A stretch of 56,221 nt of DNA, from assembly GCA_902784465.1 (NCBI GenBank), contig CACZUZ010000015.1, positions 1-56,221 of the forward strand. Direction: 5' to 3'. The DNA comes from an uncultured Bacteroidota bacterium. Its GTDB lineage: Bacteria > Bacteroidota > Bacteroidia > Bacteroidales > P3. The notes beneath the pieces are model-generated. The model saw only the letters and a list, made by a program, of their open reading frames with translations. It ran no database searches and had not been told where the DNA came from. Below are positions 42,079 to 50,455 of this stretch, one piece after another; the stretch's first letter is position 1, and every line of letters begins with the position of its first letter. The position numbers were made by a program, and so were the translations under genes.

Positions 42079-43866
42079 ATGCTACTTCTTGTCACTCCCC
42101 CTCTTACGCAGCTCAACACCCCTTATCCGGCGACAACCCAGTTGAAGGCATACCTGCAGCATCAGGGCTTTTCTGTTGTGCAGGCCGACATGGGGATAGA
42201 GTTGACGGACAAGATTTTTAGGCGTGATTTCATTGCTGCCAATCTGCCTAAAGGGCTTCCCGATGCTGATGCGTACGCTGGTTCTATCGATTCGGTCATG
42301 AGGTTTTTGCGTGGCGGAGACTCCACGCTGGCGTCAAGAATTGTTGCCGGCAATCTGTTGCCCGAGGGGAGGCGGCGGCGCGACGATGAGGAATTGGAGT
42401 GGGCTTTTGGTGTCGCCGGAGTCGAGGACCGTGCACGATACCTGGCAACGCTCTATTTGGAAGAGCTTGCCGAGCTGCTGAAAAAGCATGTGGATCCTCA
42501 TTTCGAGCTGGTACGCTATGCCGAGCATTTGTGTACATACGCCGCAGACTTTGACGAGGTGGAGGCAGCGCTTGCAAAACCGCCGAGCCCGATAGAGGCA
42601 ATGACAATCTCGTTGCTGGAAGGGTATATGCAGAAGCATCGTCCCGATATGGTGGCGTTTACAGTGCCATTCCCAGGATGTCTGCTGTCGGCATTGCGCT
42701 GCGGACGATATATAAAAGAGCAATGGCCTGGAGTGACGGTTTGCATGGGTGGCGGCTTTGCCAATACCGAGTGGCGCCAGTTGAGCGAACCCCGAGTGTT
42801 TGACTATGTCGACTATATCACTCTCGATGACGGCGAGCTTCCGCTGTTGAGACTGCTGCTCCACCAAAAGGGAAAACTGGATGGGGACAAATTGCTTCGC
42901 ACCTATTGCTGCAAGGATGGCAACGTTGCTTATATCAACTACATGGGTGACGACATGCCGGTGCAAGTAGACAACGACTCCATGCCGGCTCCCGATTTCG
43001 AGGGGTTGCCGATGGATCTCTATATCTCCACTGCCGACATGACAAACCCCATGCACAGTCTGTGGTCGTGTGGGCGATGGAACAAGATGATGATGGCACA
43101 TGGCTGCTATTGGGCGAAATGTGCATTTTGCGACACTACGCTCGACTATATAAGCCGTTATGATGCCCCTAGTGCGACGACAGTTGTTGACCGTATGGAG
43201 CGCATAGCTTCGCAGACGGGAAGCACAGGATTCCATTTTGTCGACGAGGCGTTGCCGCCACGCCTGCTGCGTGAGGTGTGCGATGAGATTGTGCGTCGCG
43301 AGCTGGTGTTCTCTTTCTGGGGCAACATAAGGTTTGAAAAAAACTATACGCCGGAGTTCTGCCATCTGTTGGCCCAAGCAGGCTGCATAGCAGTCAGCGG
43401 AGGGCTGGAGGTGGCATCAGACCGGCTGCTTAAATTGATGGGGAAGGGGGTGTCGGTCCAGCAGACCATGGTGGCGGCTCGCAACCTCAGTGACGCCGGC
43501 ATAATGGTACACACATACCTGATGTACGGGTTCCCTACCGAGACTCTACAAGAGACCATCGGAGCGTTGGAGAATGTGCGTCGCATGTTTGAAGAGGGGA
43601 TAGTCCAGTCGGCTTTCTGGCATCGTTACGCCATGACGGTGCATAGCCTTTCTGGATGTGAACCAGAACGTTATGGCGCGCGGTGCGTGCAACGCAATGG
43701 CTATAACCGCTTCTGCAACAACGAGGTGGCTTTTGAGGCCGATTTCGACTACGACCTCGATGCTGTCGGCGAGGCTTTGAGGGTAGCCACTTACAACTAT
43801 ATGAACGGTTTGGGCTTAGACCGTCCAGCGTCCAAATGGTTCAAGGGTGTCAGGGCTTTGCGGTAG
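42079..43866 (+). CDS. B12-binding-type radical SAM protein with CX4CX2C motif
   Basis: 595 residues. The N-terminal ~260 residues look like a cobalamin-binding-type Rossmann region (QLKAYLQHQGFSVVQAD; PDMVAFTVPFPGCLLSALRCGRYIK; CMGGGFANTEWR), followed by the radical SAM barrel. The iron-sulfur ligands are Cys343, Cys348 and Cys351 in HGCYWAKCAFCD, spaced CX4CX2C instead of CX3CX2C. SAM-binding GGLEVASDRLLKLMGKG and YGFPTETLQETIG follow. The reaction is unknown. Its last 70 nt overlap the convergent tcdA gene. Confidence 0.85.
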   Translation: MLLLVTPPLTQLNTPYPATTQLKAYLQHQGFSVVQADMGIELTDKIFRRDFIAANLPKGLPDADAYAGSIDSVMRFLRGGDSTLASRIVAGNLLPEGRRRRDDEELEWAFGVAGVEDRARYLATLYLEELAELLKKHVDPHFELVRYAEHLCTYAADFDEVEAALAKPPSPIEAMTISLLEGYMQKHRPDMVAFTVPFPGCLLSALRCGRYIKEQWPGVTVCMGGGFANTEWRQLSEPRVFDYVDYITLDDGELPLLRLLLHQKGKLDGDKLLRTYCCKDGNVAYINYMGDDMPVQVDNDSMPAPDFEGLPMDLYISTADMTNPMHSLWSCGRWNKMMMAHGCYWAKCAFCDTTLDYISRYDAPSATTVVDRMERIASQTGSTGFHFVDEALPPRLLREVCDEIVRRELVFSFWGNIRFEKNYTPEFCHLLAQAGCIAVSGGLEVASDRLLKLMGKGVSVQQTMVAARNLSDAGIMVHTYLMYGFPTETLQETIGALENVRRMFEEGIVQSAFWHRYAMTVHSLSGCEPERYGARCVQRNGYNRFCNNEVAFEADFDYDLDAVGEALRVATYNYMNGLGLDRPASKWFKGVRALR

Positions 43867-44693
43867 AGGTCTTGGATGACGAGTCCTGCAAGGGTAAAGC
43901 CAAACAGTGCGGTGATGTGAGCCGTGGTGCCGTTAATCTGCGCTTTTGCTGAACACCATTCGTGATTGAGGAGGTCGGCGCGGCCATCGCCGGATTCGTT
44001 CTTAGGGCAGAGGCAGGCGTTGGTGCCGCAGGTACGTGCCTGCCCCAGGTTGGGCAGCACTTCGGGACTCCAGACACAGAGGAATTTGTGGCCAGGAAAA
44101 CGTTTCTGTTTTCGCATGCGGCGGCGTAGCACGGCAGCCAAAGGGCATCCGTCGACCTGCCAGAACTCGCTGACCTTCACCTGTGTGGGATCCATCTTAA
44201 GGGCTGCACCCATAGAGCTGAAAAATGTGGCATGAGATTTGGTCGGGGTGTCCGACGTTGGTGGCTGAGGCTTCTGTGTACAGCGGATGATGAGTTCCAG
44301 CTTGTCTTTTAGGCTGTCGATGGCATCGATAATATAGTCATAATCATCGAGATTGAAGTTGTCGGCAGTCTCGGCGCAGAATATTTCCTGAATGGCGTTG
44401 ATGTTGGCGGCGGGATTTATCTCGACGAGTCGTTCTTTCAGTGCATCAACCTTGACACGCCCAACGGTGCGGGTGGTGGCCATGGACTGGCGGTTGACGT
44501 TGGTGATGCATACCCTGTCGGAATCGACAATGGTGAGGTTGCGTATGCCGCTTCGAACCAGACTCTCTGCACACCATGAACCTACGCCGCCAACACCAAA
44601 GATGATGACATGGGCAGACGTGATGCTTTCCATGGCGGCGTCGCCGACCAAGAGGGAGGTGCGATTAAGTATTGCTTTCTCGATGGTTTTCAT
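43797..44693 (-). CDS. tcdA: tRNA threonylcarbamoyladenosine dehydratase (TcdA/CsdL-like, ThiF fold)
   Basis: 298 residues from ATG 44693 (a GTG at 44699 is in frame). E1-like adenylating fold: HVIIFGVGGVGSWCAESLVRSGI (nucleotide loop), DSDRVCITNVNRQ, GRVKVDALKERLVEINP and DAIDSLKDKLELI. Family members cyclise t6A37 in tRNA to ct6A using ATP. Where relatives have a short turn before the SSMGAALKMDPT segment, this protein carries a T/P/S-rich insertion (KPQPPTSDTPTKSH), resembling the in-frame word tracts elsewhere here. The last gene of the minus-strand operon; overlaps the radical SAM gene end by 70 nt. Confidence 0.88.
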   Translation of the reverse strand: MKTIEKAILNRTSLLVGDAAMESITSAHVIIFGVGGVGSWCAESLVRSGIRNLTIVDSDRVCITNVNRQSMATTRTVGRVKVDALKERLVEINPAANINAIQEIFCAETADNFNLDDYDYIIDAIDSLKDKLELIIRCTQKPQPPTSDTPTKSHATFFSSMGAALKMDPTQVKVSEFWQVDGCPLAAVLRRRMRKQKRFPGHKFLCVWSPEVLPNLGQARTCGTNACLCPKNESGDGRADLLNHEWCSAKAQINGTTAHITALFGFTLAGLVIQDLYRKALTPLNHLDAGRSKPKPFI

Positions 44694-44694
44694 G

Positions 44695-44749
44695 CTCACA
44701 CAGATAATTATTTCTTCTCACACAGATTTCACAGATTACACAGATTTTT
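44695..44749. repeat. CACAGATT word-repeat spacer
   Basis: Tandem copies of a 10-nt word (TCACACAGAT, TCACAGATTA, CACAGATTTT) fill the gap between the porin stop and the tcdA start. Confidence 0.75.
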
Positions 44750-46975
44750 TTAGTCGAAGAAGCGCCAGATGAGTCCCCAGTAGAGGGTGAAATTCTCGTA
44801 TGGGTAGTGTGGCATGCTGAAGTAGTTGGGTTGCAAGCCAGCGAGTCGTTCTATTGGTGCGTTGAGGTGGCTGGCACGAGCGTAGATTGTGGCACGTTTC
44901 ACCTGAAGGGTTAGCCATAGGTCGGCGATTAGATAGTTGCCGACCTGAACTTCGTCCTGCCGATAGAAAACGCCCAGGACGGGGTTCCATGAATCGCAGT
45001 AGAACTTGGTATGGTAGCGAAGGTCGACACCAATCTGGGCACGTAAGGCGTTGTGGAAAAGGTTGAAATCGGCGAAGATACTGTTCTTTGATGCAAGGAG
45101 TGGCACGCGAATCACGTTGTCGTCGCCGCTGTGTTGCAGCATCTGGTGTGTGCGAATGTTGAACCATCCCATCCTCAGATGTGCGCCGAGGTCGGCCTGT
45201 AGGAGCAGCGCGGTGGCATTGCCTTGTGTTGGTTGCATTTTGCTGTCAAACCATACGTTGTCGCCCAAAATGGAAGAGGAAATCTGGAGGTTGAACGACA
45301 AAAGATGCGCATTGCGAATTGAAGAGTCGGGAGCCTTATAGCTGTATTCTGCGGTGAGACGCTGGAGCTTAATCTTGTTGTAATCTTTTATGTCCCAACT
45401 ATATACGCCTTCGTTGTGATAAAATATCATGTCGGGACTCTGGGCTTGGCTGAGGGCAGAGACCTTGAAATCGTTGCTGCCGACATTAAAGCTCAGCGTC
45501 CCATCAATGCGATAGTCTCCCAGTCGTCGAGGGCCATTGGTCTCCTCGGCATTGGCCACAAGGAGGAAACGGCCTACATGAAGCCGTGCGGAGGCAAACT
45601 GTATGATGTTCAGTTCCTTCATTTTGGCATCATAATCGGGAGAAATGGTGTCCCAATAGCTGGCATATCGCACCTCGTCGTACTGCGGTCGAATGCCGCC
45701 GGTAAGCACCACGGGGTTGGAGTAGCGATGCTGCATGTGGGCGTCGTTGGTCCAGTAGAGTTCCGCGGCAAATCGGTGGTGTGCCGTCGAGTCGAAGAGT
45801 ACCGAGGTGTTGAGGTTGCTGTAGTTGTAGAACCAGCTTGAGGGCTGGTTGTCATAGAAGATGCGGCGGTGACGGGCGTAGGAGAGGTCGAGGGCGAACA
45901 CGCCACTGTTGAAGGTTGAAGGTTTTGGTGCCGGAATGGTGTCGGAAACCGGATTGTTGATAGTGGGATGCTGAGAGCGGAGAGCCATCGTGTCGCTCAC
46001 AACCGTTGAGTCAGCCTTTGTTGTCGTGTCGGCTTTTGTTGTTGTGTCCGTTGGCGGAGCAGGACGCTCCACAATGCGTTCAAACTGGCGTACAGTGTTG
46101 TAACTCTGATGTATTCGGAACTCTAAGTCGCGCCATTGGTTTTGGGCGGAATACATGTTGACGGGGACACCCGACTCGCGTGTGTATTCCCAGCAATTGA
46201 TGTCGTTGGTGACGCCACCATTCTCCTCGTGGCGGATGCGGTTGTAGGTTATAGAAGCCTGCAGTTGGTAGCGTGCATCCTGCGAGTAGTAGTTGGTCGA
46301 CAAGTCGAGGTAGTGGCTTGTGCCTCCGCTGTTGGTATAGAGTCCTTCGCGGCTCACGAGGTCGTAGAGCATGGCAAAGTTCCAGCGGGGACGTATGTTC
46401 TGCGTGTGTATCGCATGGATTTGGTAGTCCTTGTCGAGGGAGCTGCCGTAGCCAAGCACCGTGAATGGGGTTTGCGTTTGGAATAGGCGCGAGCCATGGT
46501 TCAGCTTCCGGTAGTAGGGCAACGGGTCGGCGGTGTGTTGAAAGATTGAAGTAGAGATGAGGGAGTTGAGAGACAAGGGTTTATGTACCTGACCGAGGAA
46601 ACCCAGTGAGGCATAGCCTGTCTGCTCGACAGCGGCGATGGGGTCGTTGCTCTGGATGCCTGTAGGGAGCAGTGATGGATTCTGGATATGACGTATTTTC
46701 ACAGCCCTCACCGTCTCGCTGAAGTTGAAGACATGACTACGCAGCACCGAGTCGGGCACAGACTCGTTGTCGAAAATGATGCCTTCGGGAGCTCTGTTGG
46801 CTATCGAGTCTTCGCCATCGGGCAGTTCGCCGTCAGAGTTGGGGTCGTAGTTGTTGAACGACGAGTTGCCATTCCTATTCCCTGTGTTGGGAGTTTTGCG
46901 AATGGTATTCTGAGCGTGGACCGAGGCGGAGAGGACGAGGGCTGTGAGAAATAATATGGTTTTGAACCTGATCAC
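44750..46975 (-). CDS. Putative porin (large outer-membrane barrel)
   Basis: 741 residues from a GTG start that overlaps the trxB stop (GTGA), with signal peptide (IRFKTILFLTALVLSASVHAQ). The mature protein has long stretches of amphipathic strands, regularly spaced aromatic residues and a terminal aromatic-rich LYWGLIWRFFD. This fits the Bacteroidota putative porin family (Pfam Porin_10-like). A DTTTKADTTTKADS repeat and a P/T-rich loop (about residues 310-355) form a predicted external loop. Transported solute unknown. Confidence 0.82.
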   Translation of the reverse strand: MIRFKTILFLTALVLSASVHAQNTIRKTPNTGNRNGNSSFNNYDPNSDGELPDGEDSIANRAPEGIIFDNESVPDSVLRSHVFNFSETVRAVKIRHIQNPSLLPTGIQSNDPIAAVEQTGYASLGFLGQVHKPLSLNSLISTSIFQHTADPLPYYRKLNHGSRLFQTQTPFTVLGYGSSLDKDYQIHAIHTQNIRPRWNFAMLYDLVSREGLYTNSGGTSHYLDLSTNYYSQDARYQLQASITYNRIRHEENGGVTNDINCWEYTRESGVPVNMYSAQNQWRDLEFRIHQSYNTVRQFERIVERPAPPTDTTTKADTTTKADSTVVSDTMALRSQHPTINNPVSDTIPAPKPSTFNSGVFALDLSYARHRRIFYDNQPSSWFYNYSNLNTSVLFDSTAHHRFAAELYWTNDAHMQHRYSNPVVLTGGIRPQYDEVRYASYWDTISPDYDAKMKELNIIQFASARLHVGRFLLVANAEETNGPRRLGDYRIDGTLSFNVGSNDFKVSALSQAQSPDMIFYHNEGVYSWDIKDYNKIKLQRLTAEYSYKAPDSSIRNAHLLSFNLQISSSILGDNVWFDSKMQPTQGNATALLLQADLGAHLRMGWFNIRTHQMLQHSGDDNVIRVPLLASKNSIFADFNLFHNALRAQIGVDLRYHTKFYCDSWNPVLGVFYRQDEVQVGNYLIADLWLTLQVKRATIYARASHLNAPIERLAGLQPNYFSMPHYPYENFTLYWGLIWRFFD

Positions 46976-47806
46976 TTATTAAGGAAACGTTCGACATCGA
47001 TGGCGGCGACACAGCCTTTGGCGGCAGCGACGCAAGCTTGGCGGTAGTTGGGGTCGCAGACATCGCCGGCGGCGAAAACACCAGGGATGTTGGTTGCGCT
47101 GGAGGGGTTCTGGACTTTGATGTAGCCAGCCTCGTCGAGTTCTATCTGGCCGTCGAGGAAGGCTGTATTGGGCTGGTGGCCTATGGCGACGAAAAATCCG
47201 GCGATGTCGAGTCTTTGGATTTTGCCGGTCTTGACATTCTTGATGTCGGCGCCGGTGACGCCATCCATGTCGTTGCCGATGATTTCATCAGTGACACTGT
47301 TCCACAGCACCTCGATTTTGGGGTTGCTGAGGACGCGGTGTTGCATTGCTTTGGAGGCGCGAAGTTCGTCGCGGCGTACAATCTGGTAGACCTTGCGGCA
47401 GAGGGTGGCGAGGTAGGCAGCCTCTTCGCAGGCGGTGTCGCCACCGCCAACCACGGCGACATCGAGGTTCTTGTAGAAGAAACCGTCGCAGGTGGCACAG
47501 GCGCTGCTCGCCTTTGTCGTCGGTGGCGACGAAGGGGCGATGGCTGAGGTCGATTTTCTCGATGGTGCCCTTGCGTATTTCGGTGCCGAAGCGGAGGGCC
47601 TGTTTGCGGAGGTCTTCCATCATGGCGGTGCCGGAAATGCCCTCGGGATAGCCCGGGAAGTTCTCTATTTCGGTGGTGATGGTCAGCTGACCACCGGGTT
47701 GCAGACCCTCATAAAGAAGAGGTTTGAGGTCGGCGCGGCCTGTATAGATGCCTGCTGTGTAACCTGCAGGACCAGAGCCAATGATTAAACAACGGGTGTG
47801 TGTCAT
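46972..47806 (-). pseudogene. trxB: Thioredoxin reductase, broken by internal deletion and frameshift
   Basis: The 5' part (47806-47507, residues 1-100) is a normal FAD domain start: CLIIGSGPAGYTAGIY, PGGQLTITTEIENFPGYPEG. At about 47506 the frame changes. Continuing in the second frame gives SACATCDGFFY with the redox CATC, then VVGGGDTACEEA and GVFAAGDVCDPNYRQA to the stop at 46972. Only ~100 residues precede CATC instead of ~135 in TrxB, so about 33 codons including the ATGAS segment are missing, and the remaining parts are out of frame. The real enzyme would reduce thioredoxin with NADPH. Either a true pseudogene or an assembly error. Stop overlaps the porin start. Confidence 0.88.
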
Positions 47807-47890
47807 ATAAGAATGGGGTTAATGGGTTTGAAGGATTTGATGGTTCATTAATGGCTTTAAAGCATTCGTTTAGAGAGGGCCAATTGTTGA

Positions 47891-48541
47891 CTAGAATGAG
47901 AGGGTGATGCCGGCTTGTATGAGGCGGTTGAACTGGCCTTTGTTATCGCGGAAGATACGGTACACGCCGCTGCCGTTCTCTTTGGCGATGTTGAGGATAG
48001 AGTTGTAGTACCGCAGGTCGACACCGAAATTGTCGGTGAGGCAGTAGCGGATGCTGGCAACGACGGGGAGGGCGTCGAATCGTTTGTAGTTCTCGCTTTG
48101 CAGCCGGTCGAAACTCTTGTCGGTGGTGACCTTGGCTTTGGCGAGGATTGCCGGGGCTACACCAGCGGCGACGCGCAGCTTCCGGCTATCGAGAAAATCG
48201 TAGGCAGCCATGATAGGTACCTCGACATAAAGCAGCGATATGTTGCGGTCAATGTAGCTGTTGGCAATTCGTGAACCTTTTTGCGTGAGTCCTATCTCGA
48301 CACACAGGCGTAATCTGTCATTGTCGGAGAGTGGCATTGAGGTGCCCACTCCGGCATGAAATCCCACCTTGTTGTAGTTGCCCGAGGCATCGCCGTCGAT
48401 CTGGCAGAAGTTAAGCCCTCCTCGCAGTTGGTAGTCAAAACCGGATGAGCGGCTTTTGCCGCGCCGTTGAGCCTGCATGTCGTTGACAGCCGAAAGAACC
48501 AGGAACAGAAATAATAAGGTGACTAATCGTTTCATTATCAT
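47891..48541 (-). CDS. PorT-family outer-membrane beta-barrel protein
   Basis: 216 residues; start ATG 48541, or ATG 48535. Signal peptide (MKRLVTLLFLFLVLSAVNDMQAQ), basic RRGKSRSSG stretch, then FDYQLRGGLNFCQIDGDASGNYNKVGFHAG, the opening typical of PorT-like barrels, and LYVEVPIMAAYDF, ending AGITLSF. PorT family proteins are outer-membrane barrels; some support type IX secretion, others have no known role. Second-last strands intact. Confidence 0.82.
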   Translation of the reverse strand: MIMKRLVTLLFLFLVLSAVNDMQAQRRGKSRSSGFDYQLRGGLNFCQIDGDASGNYNKVGFHAGVGTSMPLSDNDRLRLCVEIGLTQKGSRIANSYIDRNISLLYVEVPIMAAYDFLDSRKLRVAAGVAPAILAKAKVTTDKSFDRLQSENYKRFDALPVVASIRYCLTDNFGVDLRYYNSILNIAKENGSGVYRIFRDNKGQFNRLIQAGITLSF

Positions 48542-48544
48542 TTG

Positions 48545-49057
48545 TTAGTTTTCGATTTTCTTTACCAGGTTGGTGGTTGACTCGCCAGGGACCAGCGGGA
48601 TGAGTTCCAGTCTGCCGCCATAGGATTCGACGAAGTCGGCACCGACAACGTTGTCGTGGCTGTAGTCGCCACCCTTGACCAGTATGTCGGGGCGGATATG
48701 TTTGATCAGGTTTATTGGGGTGTCGTCGTCGAAGAGAACCACATAGTTGACAAAGGCGAATGCCGCAAGCACCGTGGCGCGGCTTTGCTGGTTGGAGATG
48801 GGGCGTTTGTCGCCCTTTAGTCTTCGCACCGAAGCATCGCTGTTGAGTCCTACAACAAGTATGTCGCCGAGGTCGCGGGCCTTGCTGAGGTAGTCGACAT
48901 GCCCGCGATGGACGAGGTCGAAGCATCCATTGGTGAAGACTATAGTGGGTCGGTTGCCATTGTTGCAGTCTGGCTGTCGCAAAGAGGCGAGGATAATGTT
49001 CAAGTCGTTTAGAGACACGATTTTGAGCTGTAAACCTTTATTGAAGCTGGTGTTCAT
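48545..49057 (-). CDS. rfaE2: D-glycero-beta-D-manno-heptose 1-phosphate adenylyltransferase
   Basis: 170 residues from ATG 49057; a longer frame would run far into the upstream membrane protein. Nucleotidyltransferase motif [19 protein letters not shown] (HxGH as HRGH) near residue 43 and [18 protein letters not shown], then [17 protein letters not shown]: the C-terminal half of HldE as a separate enzyme, common in Bacteroidota. It makes ADP-heptose for the LPS inner core. It overlaps the upstream gene end by 20 nt. Confidence 0.9.
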   Translation of the reverse strand: MNTSFNKGLQLKIVSLNDLNIILASLRQPDCNNGNRPTIVFTNGCFDLVHRGHVDYLSKARDLGDILVVGLNSDASVRRLKGDKRPISNQQSRATVLAAFAFVNYVVLFDDDTPINLIKHIRPDILVKGGDYSHDNVVGADFVESYGGRLELIPLVPGESTTNLVKKIEN

Positions 49058-50066
49058 TTTTCTCTTTTTTAAGCAGTGAGAAGTAGATGAGGAACGCCAG
49101 GCCGACGACAACGACGATGGCCTGTTGCGACCCCCACAGCAGCCAGCCGCAGGCCAGTCCGGTGGGTTCGCTGATGCCATAGAGGGTCAGAGCCTGCCAC
49201 ACAAGCACAGGGTATGCCCCAAGGCCGCCCTGCGAAATCATCATGCCCACCGAGCCGAAGAGATAGATGACGAAAGCCGTCTGGAAACCAAGAGTTTGTG
49301 TCTCGACAAAGGCTTTCAATATCAGCCATCCGCCGGCGATGTAGAGGAGATAGATGATGACGCTGTAGATGAGGAAAAGCACTGTGGACTTGGGTCCCAG
49401 ATGGAGAATGCTCTTTACGCCCGAGATGCATCCCTGTATGAGGTCGAAGCCCTTGCGGTAGAGGCTGAACTTCATGAGCTTGTCGTGGAAGAGCTTGTAG
49501 ATGACCAAAATGGCGACCAGAGCGACAACACCGGCAACTGCAATGCCGGTCATGGTAGGCAAGGAGCTCATTTTCTCTGAAAGGCTGTCGTAGAGGAAGT
49601 CTTTCACGCTGCTGAACATCAGCAGGAAACCCAACAAGACGATGAGGGCGAACATCAGTGTGTCGAAGAGCCGTTCGGTGACCACGGTGCCCACCGATTT
49701 CTCCAGGGGGATGTTGTCGCTGGTGCGAAGCATGGCGCAACGCATCACCTCGCCCAGCCGCGGGAAAGCCAGGTTGGCCAGATAGGTTACCATGACGGCG
49801 CCGAAAGTGTTGCGGAGCGATGGGGTGTGTCCTATGGGTTTGAACAACAGCTGCCAGCGCAGGGCACGCACAAAGTGGGAGAGGAGGCTGACAAAAACAA
49901 CGACTGCGACCCACCCCCATTTTGCGTTCATGAATGAGTTCCAGATAGCTACTTTCTGCTCATAGTCAAGTTTCAGCAGGAACCACCATATAAAAAAGAT
50001 GCCAATGCCGAGAAAGATGGTGAATTTCAGCAGGTTGAAAAGCCTTTTCCTCCTCTTGTCGGTCAT
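49038..50066 (-). CDS. Lysylphosphatidylglycerol-synthase-TM/flippase-like integral membrane protein
   Basis: 342 residues from ATG 50066, which overlaps the panD stop by 4 nt. Eight or more TM helices ([87 protein letters not shown]). The segment [16 protein letters not shown] and [13 protein letters not shown] match the UPF0104/YbhN-AglD family, thought to flip or bind lipids. Located between panD and rfaE2, so a link to envelope lipid synthesis is plausible only. Confidence 0.83.
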   Translation of the reverse strand: MTDKRRKRLFNLLKFTIFLGIGIFFIWWFLLKLDYEQKVAIWNSFMNAKWGWVAVVVFVSLLSHFVRALRWQLLFKPIGHTPSLRNTFGAVMVTYLANLAFPRLGEVMRCAMLRTSDNIPLEKSVGTVVTERLFDTLMFALIVLLGFLLMFSSVKDFLYDSLSEKMSSLPTMTGIAVAGVVALVAILVIYKLFHDKLMKFSLYRKGFDLIQGCISGVKSILHLGPKSTVLFLIYSVIIYLLYIAGGWLILKAFVETQTLGFQTAFVIYLFGSVGMMISQGGLGAYPVLVWQALTLYGISEPTGLACGWLLWGSQQAIVVVVGLAFLIYFSLLKKEKNEHQLQ

Positions 50067-50407
50067 TGTGGGTGGTTGTTTTTGGGGAAGATGACTGTGG
50101 GATGCCACTGTTTGGCTTCTTCGAAATCCATTGAAGCGTAGGAAGCGATGATGAGGAGGTCGCCGACATGGGCTTTGTGGGCGGCGGCACCATTGATGCC
50201 TATAACACCGCTGCCGGCATCGCCCTTGATGGCATAGGTGGAGAAGCGTTCGCCGTTGGTGATGTTGTAAATATCCACGCGTTCGTTCTCTATCATGTTG
50301 GCAGCATCGAGAAGTTGGGAGTCAATTGTGATACTTCCGATATAGTCAAGATTGGCTTCGGTGACTGTAACTCTATGTATTTTAGATTTTAATACTTCGA
50401 TAAGCAT
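50063..50407 (-). CDS. panD: Aspartate 1-decarboxylase
   Basis: 114 residues from ATG 50407; the upstream ATG at 50425 falls inside the promoter and is rejected. [18 protein letters not shown] is the family N-terminus, and the self-cleavage pair Gly24-Ser25 in YIGSITID is at its usual position, giving the pyruvoyl cofactor. [16 protein letters not shown] and [17 protein letters not shown] are conserved. Makes beta-alanine for pantothenate and CoA. First gene of the minus-strand operon. Confidence 0.95.
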   Translation of the reverse strand: MLIEVLKSKIHRVTVTEANLDYIGSITIDSQLLDAANMIENERVDIYNITNGERFSTYAIKGDAGSGVIGINGAAAHKAHVGDLLIIASYASMDFEEAKQWHPTVIFPKNNHPQ

Positions 50408-50422
50408 TGCGAAAAATTTTTG

Positions 50423-50430
50423 CAAAGTTA
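50423..50430 (-). promoter_or_regulatory. -7 box of the panD operon
   Basis: TAACTTTG on the minus strand matches TAnnTTTG and lies 15 nt before the panD ATG at 50407. No other good promoter is seen down to tcdA, and most genes overlap or abut, so this likely drives panD to tcdA (50407-43797). Confidence 0.7.
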
Positions 50431-50455
50431 CATCTTTTTTATAAATAAAGCAACA

